NCBI GenBank assembly: GCA_964036045.1
Contig: OZ038382.1
Span: forward strand, 115,118,587-115,182,586
Direction: 5' to 3'
Length of the DNA stretch: 64,000 bases
Origin: Eutreptiella sp. 'Long Island Sound 2002'
Taxonomy: Eukaryota; Euglenozoa; Euglenophyceae; Eutreptiales; Eutreptiaceae
A program made the position numbers and the translations under genes. Below the pieces are notes generated by a model that saw nothing but the letters and a program-made list of their open reading frames with translations, was not told the origin of the DNA and ran no database searches. Positions 39,601-50,563 of this stretch are shown here, one piece after another; position 1 is the first letter of the stretch; each line of letters opens with the position of its first letter.

Positions 39601-39836
39601 TATTGCTCGCCACAAGTACATATATATATATATATATAGTATATAAACAGGGCTGGAAATTCCTAACCCTGTGGCATGGCTATGGGTTATCTGAGGCGAC
39701 CTGGGAACCTATGTCAGCCTTCATACAACCAGACGGGAGTATCAACCCCATCTTACGCACCTACCTCGTTGAGAACAACGAGGAGCAGCTGCTGACCCGT
39801 GCTGAGAATATGTCCCAGCGTAAAAAGCGAAACTAA
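39564..39836 (+). pseudogene. chromodomain-like end of gypsy pol, split by a (TA)n tract
   Basis: After integrase, YYVVAGIARHKY runs into the TA microsatellite. In the next frame the sequence resumes as QGWKFLTLWHGYGLSEATWEP, then MSAFIQPDGSINPILRTYLV, and ends at TAA 39834-39836. [YF]-L-x-L-W-x-G-Y-x-x-x-x-x-T-W-E-P is the chromodomain signature of chromoviral Ty3/gypsy integrases, which bind modified histones to direct integration. Loss of register at the TA tract separates it from integrase. Confidence 0.8.
39619..39638. repeat. (TA)n microsatellite inside the integrase/chromodomain coding region
   Basis: About ten TA units, translated as Tyr-Ile repeats. It lies exactly where the reading frame changes between integrase and the chromodomain-like segment. 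Confidence 0.95.
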
Positions 39837-42058
39837 TTTCCCTGTCTCAGTCTACTGACAGGTGCAGTGAGCACTCTTCTGCAGACGTGCCTGTGTATGG
39901 GTGTAAGAGCAGTTGTCACAGTTGCCCCGCATTGCATCGCAGGGCAGGACCGTGAGCCCCCTGTGACAACCACTCCCTGGCCGAAGGCCATTGGTTTTTC
40001 ACAGACTACTGCTTACTGAGCACTGCACTGACCCTGTCTGTGCCCTGCAGACCCATGCCTATGGTTTCCAGCGTGGGCCAGATGGCCGCTTATCAGGATT
40101 GCAGCCACCCCGCGGGTGTATGCCTTGTTGACCATGTGTTGCATGGGGACTGCCCTGATGTAATGACCTTGGGGAGCCAACGAAGAACGATGGCTTACTA
40201 CACCAGGGGGGGATCACAAGCAAGGTGTTATGAGGCAAGGTGTGTCTTCCCTCCTTGGGGACAAGCGAGCCCACAGTTAGGACCCCTGACTGGTCCAGAA
40301 CCATGGGGTTCTACCCTTCCTTACACGGTTTACCATACCTCTATGTGTGCTACGTATGTCTGTGTGTGTCTCACTTCTCTCCCCGGCGTGGCTCCCGGAG
40401 ACCGGGCTTCACTGACGTCGGACCGAAGGTCCTAATCAGGTACTATTACCACTCCTCTGGCGCCCAATTTCTGTGCTGGCGCCTATCCTTGGGGGAAGAC
40501 GCCAAAAGCCCTACCTACTAGGAGGGAGGGGTGGCCAAGTGTGCTAAGGGCATACAAAACGCCCATTTTTGCTAAGGGCCAAAAGCTAACGCACTCCCCT
40601 GGCCACGAGGAAAACCACGCGGGACAGGGGACACCACTCCACTATACTCACTAACGCCAGCACCGGCCTTCGAGGGCAGGGTGAGCACTCATCACCTGCA
40701 CTCAACTCCTCCCAGGCCTGCTGACCCTAACCCCTACACACACTACTTGGTGTTGCTGTCAATGAAGTCTCGGGTCCTAATGACCCTCCTGTGAAGAAGA
40801 CAAGAGAACACAGCGCTGCTAAGCAACTCTGGCATAACAGGGACGTCACAACACGTTTGCCTGCTAGGGCTTGGAGGGAAGGGGTGCTCTTGTTGCGTGC
40901 ACAGCGCGGATGTTGATGGAGTCGAACTGCCCACGCCACTCCTGGCTGAGGTGCAGTCAACGCAAAACAACCCTATTGCGAGATTGAAACATCGGCTACA
41001 CACGAGCAAACACTTTCTTTTCTTACCTGTGAAGAGAGAACAAGAATGAATTAGGGTACAGGGAAGGCGTCACAGCGTGTGAATGCCTCGATTAGGCACA
41101 TGCATCGCGGGCACTGCGCATATTCTAACCCTACATTTCAGCTGCGCGCTCCATTCGCATCGCATACCTTTCATTCCTGTTTTGACCTGTGCAGAGCAAA
41201 GGAGATGAGCGCCTGAACCCCCAACGGACACAGCGTTGACAACCCTAACGTTTTAACCAAGCAACCAACATGAACGCAATGCATGCGTGTGACATGACAC
41301 TGGCATACCTGAGAGGTGGGTTGTCCAGCTGCTCTGTGGTGTGGGTTCAGTTTGAATACTTTTCCCTAAAGTTTATAAAAATATTGATGCAACTGTGCAA
41401 AATTTTCCTTTAGAACTTTAAAAACTGGGGCTGATACCTTCATTTTCAAAACCCTTTTACGCTTGCCCAACGTTGTTTTTGAAGTCCGCTTCCTTTGCGC
41501 TTGTCTGCGACTTTGAGTTAGGTGTGAAAATGACGATTTCTCACGTGATTTCGTCCATTTTTAGCGATTTGACTTGTTAAATCGCTACCCCTCGTCGCTA
41601 AACCGCAGGAATCACTCCCTGTTGGTTACATTTTCTTTTTTTTTTCAGCTCCTGGAGACTTGTGTCCTCCATTGGGAGTATTGCTCGGCCCTGGCCCTTG
41701 GTCAGGACGTTTACTAAAACGCTGTTTATATAGCGATCATCGTCCGCCTCAGAGCGTTCAACTGTACCCTGGTGGGCAAGCACATGTGCTCTAGGGAGGG
41801 AGTCCCGGGTTCAAACCCCACTATCCCCAAATTTCTACCAAACGTTTTTGTCGCACGCCGGCGACCTTTGAGGAATGCCCCATCGAAGGGACATCATTCA
41901 CGGTACATTACACTGTTTTTCGAGGGTACCTACAGTGTGATAGGCTTCTATGAACTGATGAGGATGTTTTTGGTAAGTTCAATGCATTTTCTGAGGTAAT
42001 TATGGGAATATTTGAGCCTTTTTCCTTGGTCCTACTAGCTTAGCTAACTAGTAATCCA
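39837..42058 (+). other. 2.2-kb non-coding region between gypsy pol and 3' LTR
   Basis: No frame is protein-like. Near 41772-41830 a tRNA-like segment occurs: GGGCAAGCACATGTG, then a B-box-like GGGTTCAAACCCC (41807-41819), with only about three T-stem pairs; it could be a SINE remnant or a decayed tRNA. The rest shows only composition changes (AT-rich from 41340). It may hold a captured or structural sequence; I see nothing decisive. Confidence 0.5.
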
Positions 42059-42065
42059 GGGGGGG
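42059..42065 (+). promoter_or_regulatory. polypurine tract before the 3' LTR
   Basis: A run of eight G (42059-42066) directly precedes or overlaps the start of the 3' LTR, in the position of the plus-strand primer. Pure G is unusual; most elements have mixed A/G. Confidence 0.6.
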
Positions 42066-42775
42066 GTAAGAGAAAGTCACTGCCATGTCCTTCTTGGAGG
42101 GCTTGATCCAGGCCAAGCCCCCCTTAAAACCCTTTTGTTGATGCTAAGACTAATCTAACCATTTTTATCTCTCTTTCCAAGCCTTAAGTACACTTTCCGG
42201 AAGTAACTAGGGTTGTATTTCTAGCCCCCCCCATTAAGCTCACCCCTACCACTCAACTGAGCGGAGGTACCTTCCTTCATGGAGGATATACCAAAAAAAA
42301 ATAGGCATTTCATGCTTTAGGCCTTGGAGGTTAAGCCTAGTGGTCTCCCACCCCAAGACCCCTATACTCAATTGTTTCTACCACTTATTGTGGTTCTACC
42401 TTCTAACTGTTTCTGAATTCAGTTGCTTGGCCAAGTCATTTTCTGTATTGGCCTGACATCTATGCCCCACATTCCCAACCAGCACCATTTCACCCAAAAG
42501 AGTGCATATGAAGTGCCTGATGCTATCTTGGAGGCCAGAGTCAGTCCAGGTTTCATATAAAATCTTTTGTATTATCCATTTGTGATTGAATCTTTGTGTT
42601 TATACCTGCATTGTCTATCTGCAGCCCTTCTGTGTTACACTGGATTTCAAAACTATTCGTTCATTCGATCCACATCCTGTTCTTGCTCTACTTGCTGCTT
42701 TGGTTTGGGTTTTCAACTTCAAAACCTGCAGGATTTCATCAAAATATCTAGGGCATCAATCAAGGACATCTTTCT
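42065..42775 (+). repeat. 3' LTR of the gypsy element
   Basis: It starts GGTAAGAGAAAG and ends CATCTTTCT. It is followed by GACGC (42776-42780), the right target duplication. The LTR/LTR match covers the whole length, with more differences near the 5' end. Confidence 0.9.
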
Positions 42776-43250
42776 GACGCCACCCAGTCCGCCTTGTGCA
42801 GCAAAACCTCGCTGTGGTGGGAGGTGGCTTGGGCAAACCAAAACGAGTGCTCGGTGTGTTGGCTGTTCTGAAGCAATCGCAGGTGCATCTGGTTGACCAC
42901 CTTCGCTGCGCCTGCGGGGACTCCGGTGGCCCGCTTGTTATGCTCGTGTCGCAGAAGGTGGAGGATGACCTGGGCATCCACCGTATGGATCAACGGCCTG
43001 TGGATGCCGTACTACAGGGGGAGGGAGGCAGCCACTCCCTCTCTGTCGGGCACCGTGCCCGAGACAGCCCGAAATCGGCGGCGAGGGCGACACTGGTGGC
43101 GTGCCCACAGGGTCCGCTCCCCGACGCGTTGGGGGAGGTGTGCCCCCAGGCCTCGTGAATCCAGTAGTACCCGTCGGGCCTGAGCCATCCCGCGTTGAGG
43201 TTGGCGGAGTGCCATCGGACGTCGGCGTGGCCCGGGGTCAGCTGTTCCAC
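42776..43250 (-). pseudogene. LINE-B ORF2: RNase H segment at the gypsy insertion point
   Basis: The frame from 42993 reads HTVDAQVILHLLRHEH (Asp in the TDS-like position) and, near the insertion, TSHHSEVLLHKADWVAS, which matches the closing His...Asp...A-D-x-x-A motif of RNase H. The gypsy element enters directly after ADWVA. Upstream (43250-42990) the frame gives WHSANLNAGWLRPDGYYWIH, with a frameshift between the two. This identifies 42.8 kb and 31.9 kb as one original ORF2. Confidence 0.65.
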
Positions 43251-43252
43251 GT

Positions 43253-44649
43253 TCAGCGCCCTGGTGTCGTCAGGGCTGATTGCCGGTGGTCTTGGAGTCG
43301 GACCTCAGCTCCGGCGATTGTGCTCGCCAAGGACCGGAGCGCCATTACGTGCTCCCTGAGCCATGCCGGGCCTCTGTGCATGTGCACCACCAGGTGTCCC
43401 GTGTCTTCTGGCTGGTCCTCCAGCATGTGCACCACCATGTCTGGGTCGTGTGGCACCTCCGTAGCCACCCGCAGGGTGGTGCCGCGGGGGAGTCCACGGG
43501 GCCTGGGCTGGCCTCCCCGTACCTGCACTATCTCCCACAGCCCGGAGCTGCGCTTCTTCCGTCGCTCGGGCGCATTGGTCGTCCGTGGTCACTAACCACA
43601 CTGGCGTCGTCGCGTGGGGCCGTGGGCGTAGAGGCTCGGGCCACACCACATCCGCGTTAGGTTTCTGGTGCTCACAGTCCATGAGTACGTTGCAGAGGAT
43701 GTACAGGAGGGCCGCCGGGGGCTGGTATGCCGCCCCCTGCGTGGAGGGGGATAGGCTGCCCTGACGGCGGTAGCCCCCGATGTGGAGGTGCAGGCCGTCC
43801 GAGGTCACCTGCGGGCCAGTGTGGGCGTCCTGCTTACCCCTCGTGGGGTAGACCAGCCTTAGGCGGGGTTCCTGCGTGCCGGTGGTGTGGAAAAAGTGGA
43901 CCAGGGCGTTGCGGCACCCAGGGTGGTCGGTGGGCCCTTGTTCGCGGCGGCAGTAGTGGAGGTGCTTAATGGCCGCAATGGTTGAGTACTCCTGCACTGC
44001 TGGTGGCCAGGGGTCTTCGTTGTCATCGAAAGGGGTGGTGCGGCCCGTGGTGCCCGTGCCATTGCATCGTGTGTGGCACCGTCAGGCGGCACGTGGTGCG
44101 ATGCCGCAGCTCGGCGGTGCGCAGCCTGACAACGTTGCCTGGGGGGGGATGTAGCTGGACGTGGGCCGCCCTGGGGCACGCGATGGGGTTTCAGAGCCCC
44201 ACCCCCTAAGCGGCTATGGCCCGGGGTACGCGGTGGACCCAGTCGCCCCCCGCCACGATCGCGAACTCCGGGACGGGGTAATGTACCTCGGGGCAGATGC
44301 TGTGCGGGCCGGCGATTTTCCAGAACATCCTGGTGACCTCGGCGCGCATGGAGGCCCAGCGGTGGTGGATGAGCGTGCCCACGAGGGCCACCGCCGCCTG
44401 CTGGCATCCTGTTGGCACCAGCGTAAGCCCCAGGGTCCATTCGTCCTGCAGGCTGACCCGCGAGGCGTCGAAAGCGCACCGCTTCCTGTCTTTCGCGACC
44501 TGGACACTGATGTGGTCCAGGTGGCGCGCGGCGTCAGAGTTTTCGGCGATGAAGGGGGCGACATACTGTGTCACTCCCCCTAGGATCGCTAGAACGATGT
44601 CCTGCACCACTTTCGATCGTGCGACGGTGTTGAGGCACCAGTGGTGCAC
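43253..44649 (-). pseudogene. LINE-B ORF2: RT thumb/connection region, frameshifted
   Basis: 44649-44206 reads HHWCLNTVARSKVVQDIVLA, TQYVAPFIAENSDAARHLD and WASMRAEVTRMFWKIAGP, typical of the segment after RT in LINEs. 43997-43560 and then 43528-43253 continue in different frames (EYSTIAAIKHLHYCRREQG; RVATEVPHDPDMVVHMLEDQ; AWLREHVMALRSLASTI), leading towards RNase H. Frame changes near 44200-44000 and 43540 break it. Confidence 0.6.
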
Positions 44650-44699
44650 CGCCGCCAGGCGCAGCCGGTGTGGTTCCGCTGCAGGGAGAACTCTGCATC

Positions 44700-45480
44700 A
44701 GGCTGCAGCTGGGGTCCCAGGTAGGGGACGGAGTCCGCTGCCGGTACCCAGTGCCATGGGTTTTCCAGGTGGAGACAGAGGCGTAGCTGTAGGCCCGGGA
44801 CCCCCTCTGTAGTGGCCAGGGGCACACTTGCGGGGATCGAGCTCCATGCCCATCATCCCGAGGTACGCGGCCACCGCCTTCATGCCCTCAACAAAGTGCT
44901 GCAGCGTGTGGGCCCCTACCAGCAGGTCGTCTCTATATGCCTGGATGAGGCCCTTTTCGGCCTCTCCGGGCGGGCGCAGGCGGTGCCCCTTGGCCTGGAG
45001 TAGGGGCTCCAGGAGGAGCGCGTACAGCAGGGGGCTTTCGGGGTTGCCCTGCCGGACACCGCGCAACATGTGGACAGGTTGTGTCAGCCCGTGCGCGGTG
45101 ACGATACGCAGCCTAGCGCATGTGTGGAGGAAGAGCAGGAGGTCAATGACCTCCGACGGCACGGAGAGGTCGCACAGGATTAGGTGGAGTGCGCTGCCCG
45201 GGGCGCCGTCAAAGGCCCTGCGGGCGTCGAAGGAGAAAACGTATTTGGGCCTCCCCCCCTGGAGCTGCCGCTGCGCCATGAACAGGGGGGGGCCGGTAAT
45301 GAAGCCGGGGAGGGACCCCTGCTGCCAGTCGCTGACCACGCCGTGTCGCATGAGCACCTCCGTGATGAGCTTGGTGACGGGGCCTTGTCCTGGGCTATGG
45401 GCCGGTAGTCGTCCAGTCTGGCGGAGCCCGGCACCTTCAGGCTGAGCCAGATGTGTGCATCCCTCCAGTGCATCGGCGGC
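44700..45480 (-). pseudogene. LINE-B ORF2: reverse transcriptase core
   Basis: Frame 45473 gives SLKVPGSARLDDYRPIA, then shifts near 45385 to a frame with TKLITEVLMRHGVVSDWQQG and the catalytic motifs: YVFSFDARRAFDGAPG (motif A), MLRGVRQGNPESPLLYALLL (motif B) and IQAYRDDLLVGA (motif C, YRDD at 44937-44926). GMELDPRKC follows at 44850-44829, after which the frame shifts again. Arg in place of the usual Ala/Val/Met in Y-x-DD is uncommon. GC content is far higher than in LINE-A. Confidence 0.85.
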
Positions 45481-45503
45481 GAGGTGCCGCGGAGGATGGC
45501 CCG

Positions 45504-47305
45504 CTAGGAGTGGCCAAGAAGCCACTGGACGGGCGCCAGGAGGGCCTTGATGAAGCGGGCTTCCACGTGGTTGGGGCCCGGGGCCTTGCCATCGGTGTTG
45601 TCCAGCGCGGACAGCAGGTCCTGCTCTGAGTACTGCTGGACCTGGGCCCAAGCCCCCTCCGGGACCCGGGGCAAGTGGCGGCCAGGAAAGGCCTGGAAGC
45701 CAGGGAGGTCCACCGGGTGCTTGTCGTACAATTCCCGCCGGAAGGCGCGAACCGCGAACATCAGGTCGTGGGCCTCTGTGAGGAGCGTTTGGGTATTGAG
45801 GACCCGAACGTTCCAGACACCAGACGGGCCCGGGGCCTCCACCTCGATGGCCCCTCGCATGGCCTTCAACCGCTGGGTGATGTCCGGGGCGTGGCGGCGG
45901 CAGAAATCTTTGATGGCGCGCTTGCGGTCGTCCGCCAGGAGTGCGCGCAAGTGGCGGAGGTCCTCCTCGAGGGCGGCTGCTTGCCCCTCCAGCTCCTGTA
46001 GCTGGCTCTGTGTCGCTGGGCGGAATCCGGGCGATGCACGCCGCAGCTCCCACGTGAGTCGCAGCGCTGCCTCGGAGTGGATGCCGTGCCGGGCCACGTT
46101 CGCCTGGTACGCCGCTGGCGCGCACGCTGCCAGGGCGTCGCAGCGGAGGATCGCTGCCTGTAGCCGTTTCCCGCTCTCAGGGGGGTCTCCCTCCACCGGG
46201 TTCGACCCCGTGGGGGACGGTTGTCGGCGCCCGACCCTGGGCGCCAGGGCGTCATGCGCCGCTCGGAGGTGTTCGAACACCTTGTCCACAGCGGCCGCGG
46301 GTACGGACCCGTAGGCATGCTGCTCAGCTGGGCCCACCCAGGGCGCCAGAGAGGGCTCATCCTGCGCGGCGGTGACCGCCGCACAAAGGCAGCGCTGGAC
46401 GGGCGCGGCCTCGGCGTCGTAGGGGAGGAGGTGGCCCTCCGTGTGGCTGTAGGGGGTGGACATCGCCGCGTGCCCTGCCGCGTTGAGGGGGCCCGGCAGG
46501 GTCAGGCGGACCGGGAGGTGGTCTGACCAGAAAACCTGGGAGTGCGCGATGCCGCGGGCCCAGACGCTCTCCCGCAGGGACCACAGCAGGGGGGGCTCGT
46601 TGACCAGGAAGGTGTCCACCCTGTGCCGGGACGAATGGAGCGTGGGGGTCATGTCCTCCACGCCGCCTGCTGTGGCACTCCGGAAAGCGCAGGCCTCCGA
46701 GCCCGCGCGGAAGTGCTCCTTGGCCGGGTTGGTGTTGGCATCCATGTAGACGTTGGTGTCGGCGGCGATGACCACCGGGTGTCTCCCACCGAGAGTGCGC
46801 GCCGTGGCATACATTTGTATGTCGGCCCAGAAAGCCGCCCGCCACGCCCATGGGGAGCAGCCTGCCTGCGGTCCGTGGACGCTGATGAAGATTTGGCCAC
46901 CCCTGTCCATGCGGATCTCCAGAGCCGCGGCCTTCCCGGGGACGATTTTTGTGAAACTGAGCACCTCGTGCTCGGCCACGTACTTGTACCTGACGGCGGT
47001 GATGAGGTCAACTGCCCTCGAGGTGGAGGTGGCCCCCGTCCTCGCCAGCCAGCTGCTGAAGAAGGGGGTGTACCCCTTGTGCCGAAGCGCTGCGGCCAGG
47101 TGCACCTCCTGCACCCGGGTGGCGATCCCTGTCTCCTGGAGCATGATGGCTAATCCCCCTTCCTGTGGCAACATGCCGGTGATGAGGTGCTCCCTATCGG
47201 TACAGGCCGCCGGCCCCCGGAGTTGTCAGAGTGTGACCTGGAGGGATCGGTCCGGTGGGACGAGGCCGTTGCGCAGGTTCCAGGGGAGGAGCCTGAGGGC
47301 GTTGT
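45504..47305 (-). pseudogene. LINE-B ORF2: EEP endonuclease and start of RT
   Basis: The domain starts near 47305 with LRLLPWNLRNGLVPPD (the N-terminal Asn motif), has an in-frame TGA at 47228-47226, and continues open from 47174 for 556 codons: AIMLQETGI (Glu), IFISVHGPQAG, VVIAADTNVYMD (Asp, Asn), HRVDTFLVN and VFWSDHLPVRL (Asp-His). A Gln/Glu/Leu-rich helical linker (ATQSQLQELEGQAAALEEDL) leads to NTDGKAPGPNHVEARFIKAL, the K-A-P-G-P-[DN] motif that opens RT. Stop TAG at 45506-45504, after which the RT frame resumes in phase. Confidence 0.85.
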
Positions 47306-48135
47306 CCGCCACGTCCTCCTGGAGTCAGCTGTTTTGTGCTGGCATTGCCGCGGGGTCCGCTGGGGCAGCCAGGTCCCCGGGCTGTGCCGGGGCCATGGAG
47401 TGCGGGTAGCCTGCTCCCAGGAGGCCCCACAGGGGGACCAGGGGGGCCAGTCCCGCGGGGATGGACCCCTGATGGGCTGCACCGCCGGCTCCCGGGGCCG
47501 CTTCGGATGCCTCCTCTTCCTCCCTCGGGGCCGCCGCGTGGCCGGCCGCTTGAGGTGGGGGGCGCTGGGCGTAAGAGGCGTGCCACAGGGGATCTCCGCG
47601 CCCGCCCCTGGAGCATGTGGGAGGCCGCCTTCTTGTCCTCCGCTGGAGTGGCAGCGTGCACCGCGTGCCACCCCAGGTGTTCCAGCATTGCCCCGCTTGT
47701 GTAGTACTTGTCTGCACATAGGGGGCATTTCGTTGGTTCCGTGGCCCCCCTTGCCGGAGGGAGCGGCACCGACTTGCGGATTGCGCCCTCCGGCGCCGGG
47801 TCGATCGAAATGGACTTCGCAGTCATGTAGAGATTTCCATGCTGTTTGCTAAAATGTCCAGATACTGAGTTATGTGACAAAATGAGATTTAAAATCATAG
47901 GTGAAGGGTAGGTTGGCCAGCAGAACTGTGTGCAGCGCCAGCGCGCAGCCCTGGGCTTACGTATCGAGGGCCGTGTCGCCAGCGCGGGTCCAAGATCCGG
48001 GACGGTGTCGCGCTGCGCATCCGCCTGCAGCCACCCTTGCCAGAGTGTGACTCCGATTTGGCGGTCGGGCTTGCCTCTCCACCGCAGGTCCTGGAAGCCC
48101 TGAAGCCAGTGGTATACCGTGGTCGGGACCGCCAC
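47306..48135 (-). pseudogene. LINE-B ORF1 C-terminal part with a C2H2 zinc finger
   Basis: The frame from 48135 reads TTVYHWLQGFQDLRWRGKPD and LWQGWLQADAQRDTV, and later KCPLCADKYYTSGAM followed by LEHLGWHAVHA. This is C-x2-C-x12-H-x3-H, a textbook C2H2 finger (about 47730-47660). A Pro/Gly/Arg-rich tail follows. C2H2 fingers in the N-terminal region or ORF1 of non-LTR elements contact nucleic acid and in some clades help choose the target. It ends just before the endonuclease; whether ORF1 and ORF2 were separate or fused here is unclear because of frame changes near 47300. Confidence 0.6.
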
Positions 48136-50563
48136 CTGGTGCTCCAGGTCTGCGGGCCGGGCCGCCGCTGGCCAAATTTCCGGCTTCGCGCCCTTGGCGT
48201 TGTCCTTAAGGCGGGCTTGGAGCAGGAGGCTGTGGTGTTCGCCCTCCCCGCGGCGCCTTGACGATCACAAGGGCGCAGCTCGCCATGCGGATTACGGCCT
48301 CGGGCCCCGGCAGGCGCCTGGGGTCGCAGACGGCAATCATGCGCGTCTGCTGGGCTGAACATGCAGACCACCCACTGTGGGTTCTGCTGTCCTCTTTGCG
48401 CCACCGCGAGGGTGGCTGCCGGGCGGGCGTGCGTGATGGGCCCCGCATGGAGGTCCGGGACATCCGTGGTCCTGATGGCGTCACCTTGCCATGCGGCCCT
48501 TAGATGCTCCTCCTGGTCGGGGCTCCAGACCAGTGTGGGGGGATTGGCCCACCCCGGCTCCTGCCGTTTGTTGGGCGTGCTGATGGTATGTAGCAGGACA
48601 GCTAGCGGCCAGGGGTCCGCCGTCACATAGTAGGCCTGGGTGGGCTCCTGCTGCCAGTTGACATGGGGCAGGAAGGCCCCTCGCCTGGCGGTGCCGTGTC
48701 AGACGGTCCAAGGACCCCGGCCAGGATGTGCGAACGGTACCCCACTGGTGTGGCCGTGCAGGATGGCCTGGTAGCCCGCCGCCTGTAGCACCAGTGCCTC
48801 CCCCTGCTGGGGTCTTGGGGGGGGTGCGCCACCACCGGCGTCCCTGACGCGGGTGCGCTCGCGGAGAGTGGCGTGCCACGGGTGCTGCGGCCCTTGTATG
48901 CTACCCGCGATCTGCGCCGGGCCGTGGTGGTGGATGAATCTCTCCCCAACGTCCGCCAGTAGCGCTGCCGCGACGACGTACAGCTGTTCCGCCGTGAGGG
49001 GTGCCGTTGGCGTGTGCGTTGCGGCCGGTTGGCAGGGCCACGTGTCCCGGCAGGGGACATCGGGCAGCAGTCGCACTGCCCATGCCGCCACGAGTCCCAA
49101 GGTGACGGCCGCGACCATGGACGCCAGTGCCGTGCAGTCCGCTGGCCGGTACTGCCTAACCCCCGCGGTGTCCCGGGCGAGGTGCCTGCAGGCCGCTGTC
49201 CAGGCCACTACCCCGCAGTTCGAGCGGTCTGGCTCGGCCCCGTCCGCGTTGCTGCTTCTTTTTTGCTGCACCCTGGTGGTCGTGTCAAGCAGGGCCCCTG
49301 CAGCAGCACCTCTGGCCCCTGCCCCGGTGGGAGGGCGGGCGGGGCCGGCTGCGGGTTCTGCTGGCGGTGCTCCGGAGCCGCCTGGGGGAGGAAGAGGAGT
49401 TGGTGCAGGTACCAGTGGCCCTGCGCGGTGGACAGGTTGTGGAGTGCCAGCCACCGTTCCACCACACCTCCCGGGTGTGCGGCCTCGACGCGACGCTGCA
49501 GTCCCAGGCGGGCCAGGCGGTTTGACGTGCCCGTTGGCGGGACGTGGGCCTGCAGGTAGAGCACCCGTAGGGGTTCCAGTGCCAGGTCCAGCACCTCCTT
49601 GGTGAGCTGTTCTGTACGGGCCAACGCCCTTTGCAGGACGCGGCAGACGCCGGGCGTTGGGGCCGTGAGCTGCTCGGGTACCGGCCCCGGCGGGTATCTT
49701 GCGCCCGGGGTCGCCAACCACTCCCTGGGATGGCTCAGCATGGCCCTCCACACGTCCCTTGTGAGGGCGCGGCAGGGGGCCAAGGAGGGGACCGCTTGTA
49801 GAAGGCGGTGGCACGCTGATGGCGATCGCATGGATTGCGGGGCGGCCGCAGCTACCCATCTGCAGGCCGTGTTGGGCATGATCGCCCCCCATTCCACGGT
49901 TGCCATGTCCTCGGCGTGGAGCAGCGCCTGACCCTGCAGCAGTGGGAAGTACGGGCTCGAGCGTCCGTCCTCTTCTCGCCATTGTACCTAGGCCGCCCCC
50001 GCCTGTAGGCTGCAGAGCAGGGCCACGCTGGGGGGTTGGGGCGGTGAGAAAGCTCCCTCGACGGCTTGGGTGGCGTGGGCCAGGGCGTCCATGGGCAAGT
50101 ACCACAGCGGGAGGATCCAGGGGTCGGGCAACGGTTGTGTCTCCCCCGCGTCCCACCGCCACCCGGATTCGGGCGGGGAGACGGCAGCCGTGCCTGTCTG
50201 CAGGAAGTGGCGCGCCCTCTTGTCGGGGGGTCGCTGGAGGGTTGCCGCGAGGCTGAAGCCCTCTGCCGCGGGCACCACTGGGAGGCCGCTCTGCGGTCTG
50301 TGCCAGTGGAAGTCCTCGTCGGCCGGCCAGGAGTGGAGGTCCCGGACGTTTTCCTCCGCGGTGCCTGTAGGGGTGCCCTCTGGTGCCAGGTGCCACATGA
50401 CGGCGAGTACTGCCGATGTGGAGAAAGGCAACGCTCTTCGAGGGGTGTACACCTTGATGGTCCACTGCGGGCGCGCGTGCCGCACAGCAGATGCGTGGAG
50501 CACCCCTCGGAACATGTCCGCCGCCACGACTAGCACCATCCTTGTGAGCTCCACGACGATCAT
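48136..50563 (-). pseudogene. LINE-B ORF1 N-terminal part, several frames
   Basis: ATG at 50563 opens 191 codons (MIVVELTRMVLVVAADMFRG, PWILPLWYLPMDALAHATQA), followed in other frames by 49906-49208 (ALARTEQLTKEVLDLALEPL, VERWLALHNLSTAQGHWYLH), then about 49250-48699 (TALASMVAAVTLGLVAAWAV, LTAEQLYVVAAALLADVGER) and 48626-48360 (PWPLAVLLHTIS, NPQWVVCMFSPADAHD). Each patch is protein-like and they tile without overlap, so one ORF broken by about four frameshifts is likely. No family recognised. Confidence 0.5.

Larger units (their letters stand above)
31998..42775 (+). mobile_element. Ty3/gypsy LTR retrotransposon with chromodomain-like C-terminus, degenerate
   Basis: Two direct repeats of about 710 bp (31998-32706 and 42065-42775) flank an internal region with a tRNA-type primer-binding site, gag with a CCHC knuckle, aspartic protease, reverse transcriptase, RNase H, integrase and a chromodomain-like segment, in Ty3/gypsy order. 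A polypurine (G8) tract precedes the 3' LTR. A 5-bp duplication GACGC flanks it. Integration split LINE-B. At least seven in-frame stops and four or more frame changes make the copy non-autonomous. About 2.2 kb of non-coding DNA lies between pol and the 3' LTR, which is long for this class. Confidence 0.95.

Noticed and set aside
41772-41830. tRNA gene inside the gypsy non-coding region
   Set aside because: The B-box is good but the T-stem has about three pairs and no acceptor stem forms.
50465-50563. Single 588-codon minus-strand ORF from 50465 to 48699 as one protein
   Set aside because: Its first half is a Pro/Arg/Gly-rich shadow of frames 50563 and 49906; only the last ~190 codons look genuine.
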